5,017 nt of DNA from Clostridiales bacterium. GTDB lineage: Bacteria; Bacillota; Sulfobacillia; UBA995; UBA9673. The stretch is taken from NCBI GenBank assembly GCA_003541445.1, contig DPMO01000256.1, positions 1-5,017 on the forward strand, written 5' to 3'. Shown here piece by piece: positions 4,264 through 5,017 of this stretch. The notes below the pieces were generated by a model that worked only from the letters and a program-made list of their open reading frames with translations, ran no database searches and was not told where the DNA came from. The translations under genes and the position numbers were made by a program. Numbering within the stretch: the stretch's first letter is position 1; every line of letters begins with the position of its first letter.

Positions 4264-5017
4264 ATGAAGTTCAAGGTCGCCCAGGAAGACCTGGCTCAAA
4301 ACCTACAGCTCGTCCAGCGCGCGGTCTCTCCCAGGTCGCCGCTCCCCGTGCTGCAGGGAATCCTCATCGAGACGACCTCGGACGGTCTGGCCCTCAGTGC
4401 GACCGACCAGGAGATCGGTATCCGAGTCCTCTGCCCGGCTACGGTGGCCGAGGAGGGAGCTCTTGTCCTGCCGTCGCGCTTGGGTGACATCGTCCGCAAG
4501 ATCCCCTTCGGGGAGATATCGTTCGAGGCCGAGGCGGCCGGCAACACGATGGACATCACCTGGGAACGGTCACGGTTCACCATCAACGGTTTCCCTGCTC
4601 AGGAGTTCCCGCCTCTTCCTGAGCCGGCCCAAGCCCCGGCCTACACCATAGCAAAGTCCGAGCTGAGGAGGATGGTCCGTCAGACCGCTTTCGCCGTCTC
4701 CCATGACGACAGCCGGCCGGTCTTCACCGGTGTCCTCTTCGTGTTCGAAGGGGAGAGGGTGAAGTTCGTCGCCACGGACGGCTTCCGCCTCGCCGTCTCC
4801 GAGGGAGACCTGGTCGACCGCCAGGGGGATATCGAGGGTGAGGTCATCGTCCCGGGAAGGGGTGTGAGCGAGGTCTCCCGAGTCCTCGGAGAGGAAGGGG
4901 ACGGACAGGTCAAGCTCTCGGTCTCCGGGAACAGGGTCTTCTTCGAGGGGGCGCGGGAAAGGGTCGTCTGCCGCCTGATAGAGGGCCAGTTCCCTCCGTT
5001 CAACCAGGTCATCCCCA
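4264..5017 (+). CDS. dnaN: DNA polymerase III beta subunit (sliding clamp), 3' end cut by window edge
   Basis: Partial gene; 251 residues are present, roughly the first two thirds of a usual 365-380 residue clamp. The ring-shaped DnaN dimer holds the replicative polymerase on DNA. Domain 1 (about 1-120) opens MKFKVAQEDLAQNLQLVQRA, with LPVLQGILIET at 27-37 and the domain-end pattern FPAQEFPPLPE at 110-120. Domain 2 (about 128-245) has the clear family blocks SRPVFTGVLF at 150-159 and FVATDGFRLAVSE at 168-180. The residues CRLIEGQFPPFNQVIP at 236-251 match the start of the third domain boundary. ATG at 4264 is supported by GGAGGAG at 4248-4254, 9 bases upstream. It lies 361 bases after dnaA on the same strand, the usual order at bacterial origins. 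No internal break is seen. Confidence 0.98.
   Translation, partial: MKFKVAQEDLAQNLQLVQRAVSPRSPLPVLQGILIETTSDGLALSATDQEIGIRVLCPATVAEEGALVLPSRLGDIVRKIPFGEISFEAEAAGNTMDITWERSRFTINGFPAQEFPPLPEPAQAPAYTIAKSELRRMVRQTAFAVSHDDSRPVFTGVLFVFEGERVKFVATDGFRLAVSEGDLVDRQGDIEGEVIVPGRGVSEVSRVLGEEGDGQVKLSVSGNRVFFEGARERVVCRLIEGQFPPFNQVIP

Noticed and set aside
3333..4299. Long open frames on both strands overlapping dnaA and the dnaA-dnaN spacer
   Set aside because: They are low-complexity Arg/Gly/Pro/Ser-rich shadows expected from GC-rich DNA in alternative frames and run through the origin repeats.
1..5017. CRISPR array, insertion sequence, tRNA, rRNA or defence system
   Set aside because: No regularly spaced repeats, transposase motifs or terminal inverted repeats, and no tRNA or rRNA-like stretches were seen. 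The gene content is a conserved origin neighbourhood.

Overview
This window is a bacterial chromosomal origin region. It carries the conserved ribonuclease P / membrane insertase cluster on the minus strand, in transcription order rpmH, rnpA, yidD, yidC, jag. Diverging from it on the plus strand are dnaA and dnaN. All seven genes are recognisable from motifs in their translations. jag is cut by the left edge (149 residues present) and dnaN by the right edge (251 residues present).

Organism: the DNA is GC-rich. The short YidC without a large periplasmic domain, the Jag partner protein, the DnaA sequence style and the gene order resemble high-GC, Firmicutes-like or other monoderm lineages. Start codons are often TTG or GTG, and AGG/AGA arginine and ATA isoleucine codons are used freely. 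I cannot resolve genus or phylum from the sequence alone.

Layout: 1-1891 is the left-facing operon, tightly packed, with two stop/start overlaps (rnpA/yidD and yidC/jag). Its promoter is a near-consensus TTGACA-18-TAGAAT at 2035-2064, and a strong stem-loop (1972-2008) lies in the leader. The 571 bases at 1892-2462 hold no credible protein gene. They carry the divergent promoters, several possible hairpins and a first cluster of DnaA boxes, including one perfect box at 2414-2422. dnaA occupies 2463-3902. The 361 bases at 3903-4263 hold a second cluster of DnaA-box-like sites, two sets of exact direct repeats, a pyrimidine tract, and a box / GC spacer / CTACTA arrangement at 4107-4140 that resembles the DnaA-trio unwinding element of Bacillus subtilis. 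dnaN follows with a good ribosome binding site.

The genes fit together as the usual origin neighbourhood. DnaA opens the origin that flanks its own gene on both sides, and DnaN is the sliding clamp. L34, the RNase P protein and the YidD/YidC/Jag group form the adjacent divergent operon. The coding content is ordinary. The interest lies in the two non-coding lobes, which look like a bipartite oriC.
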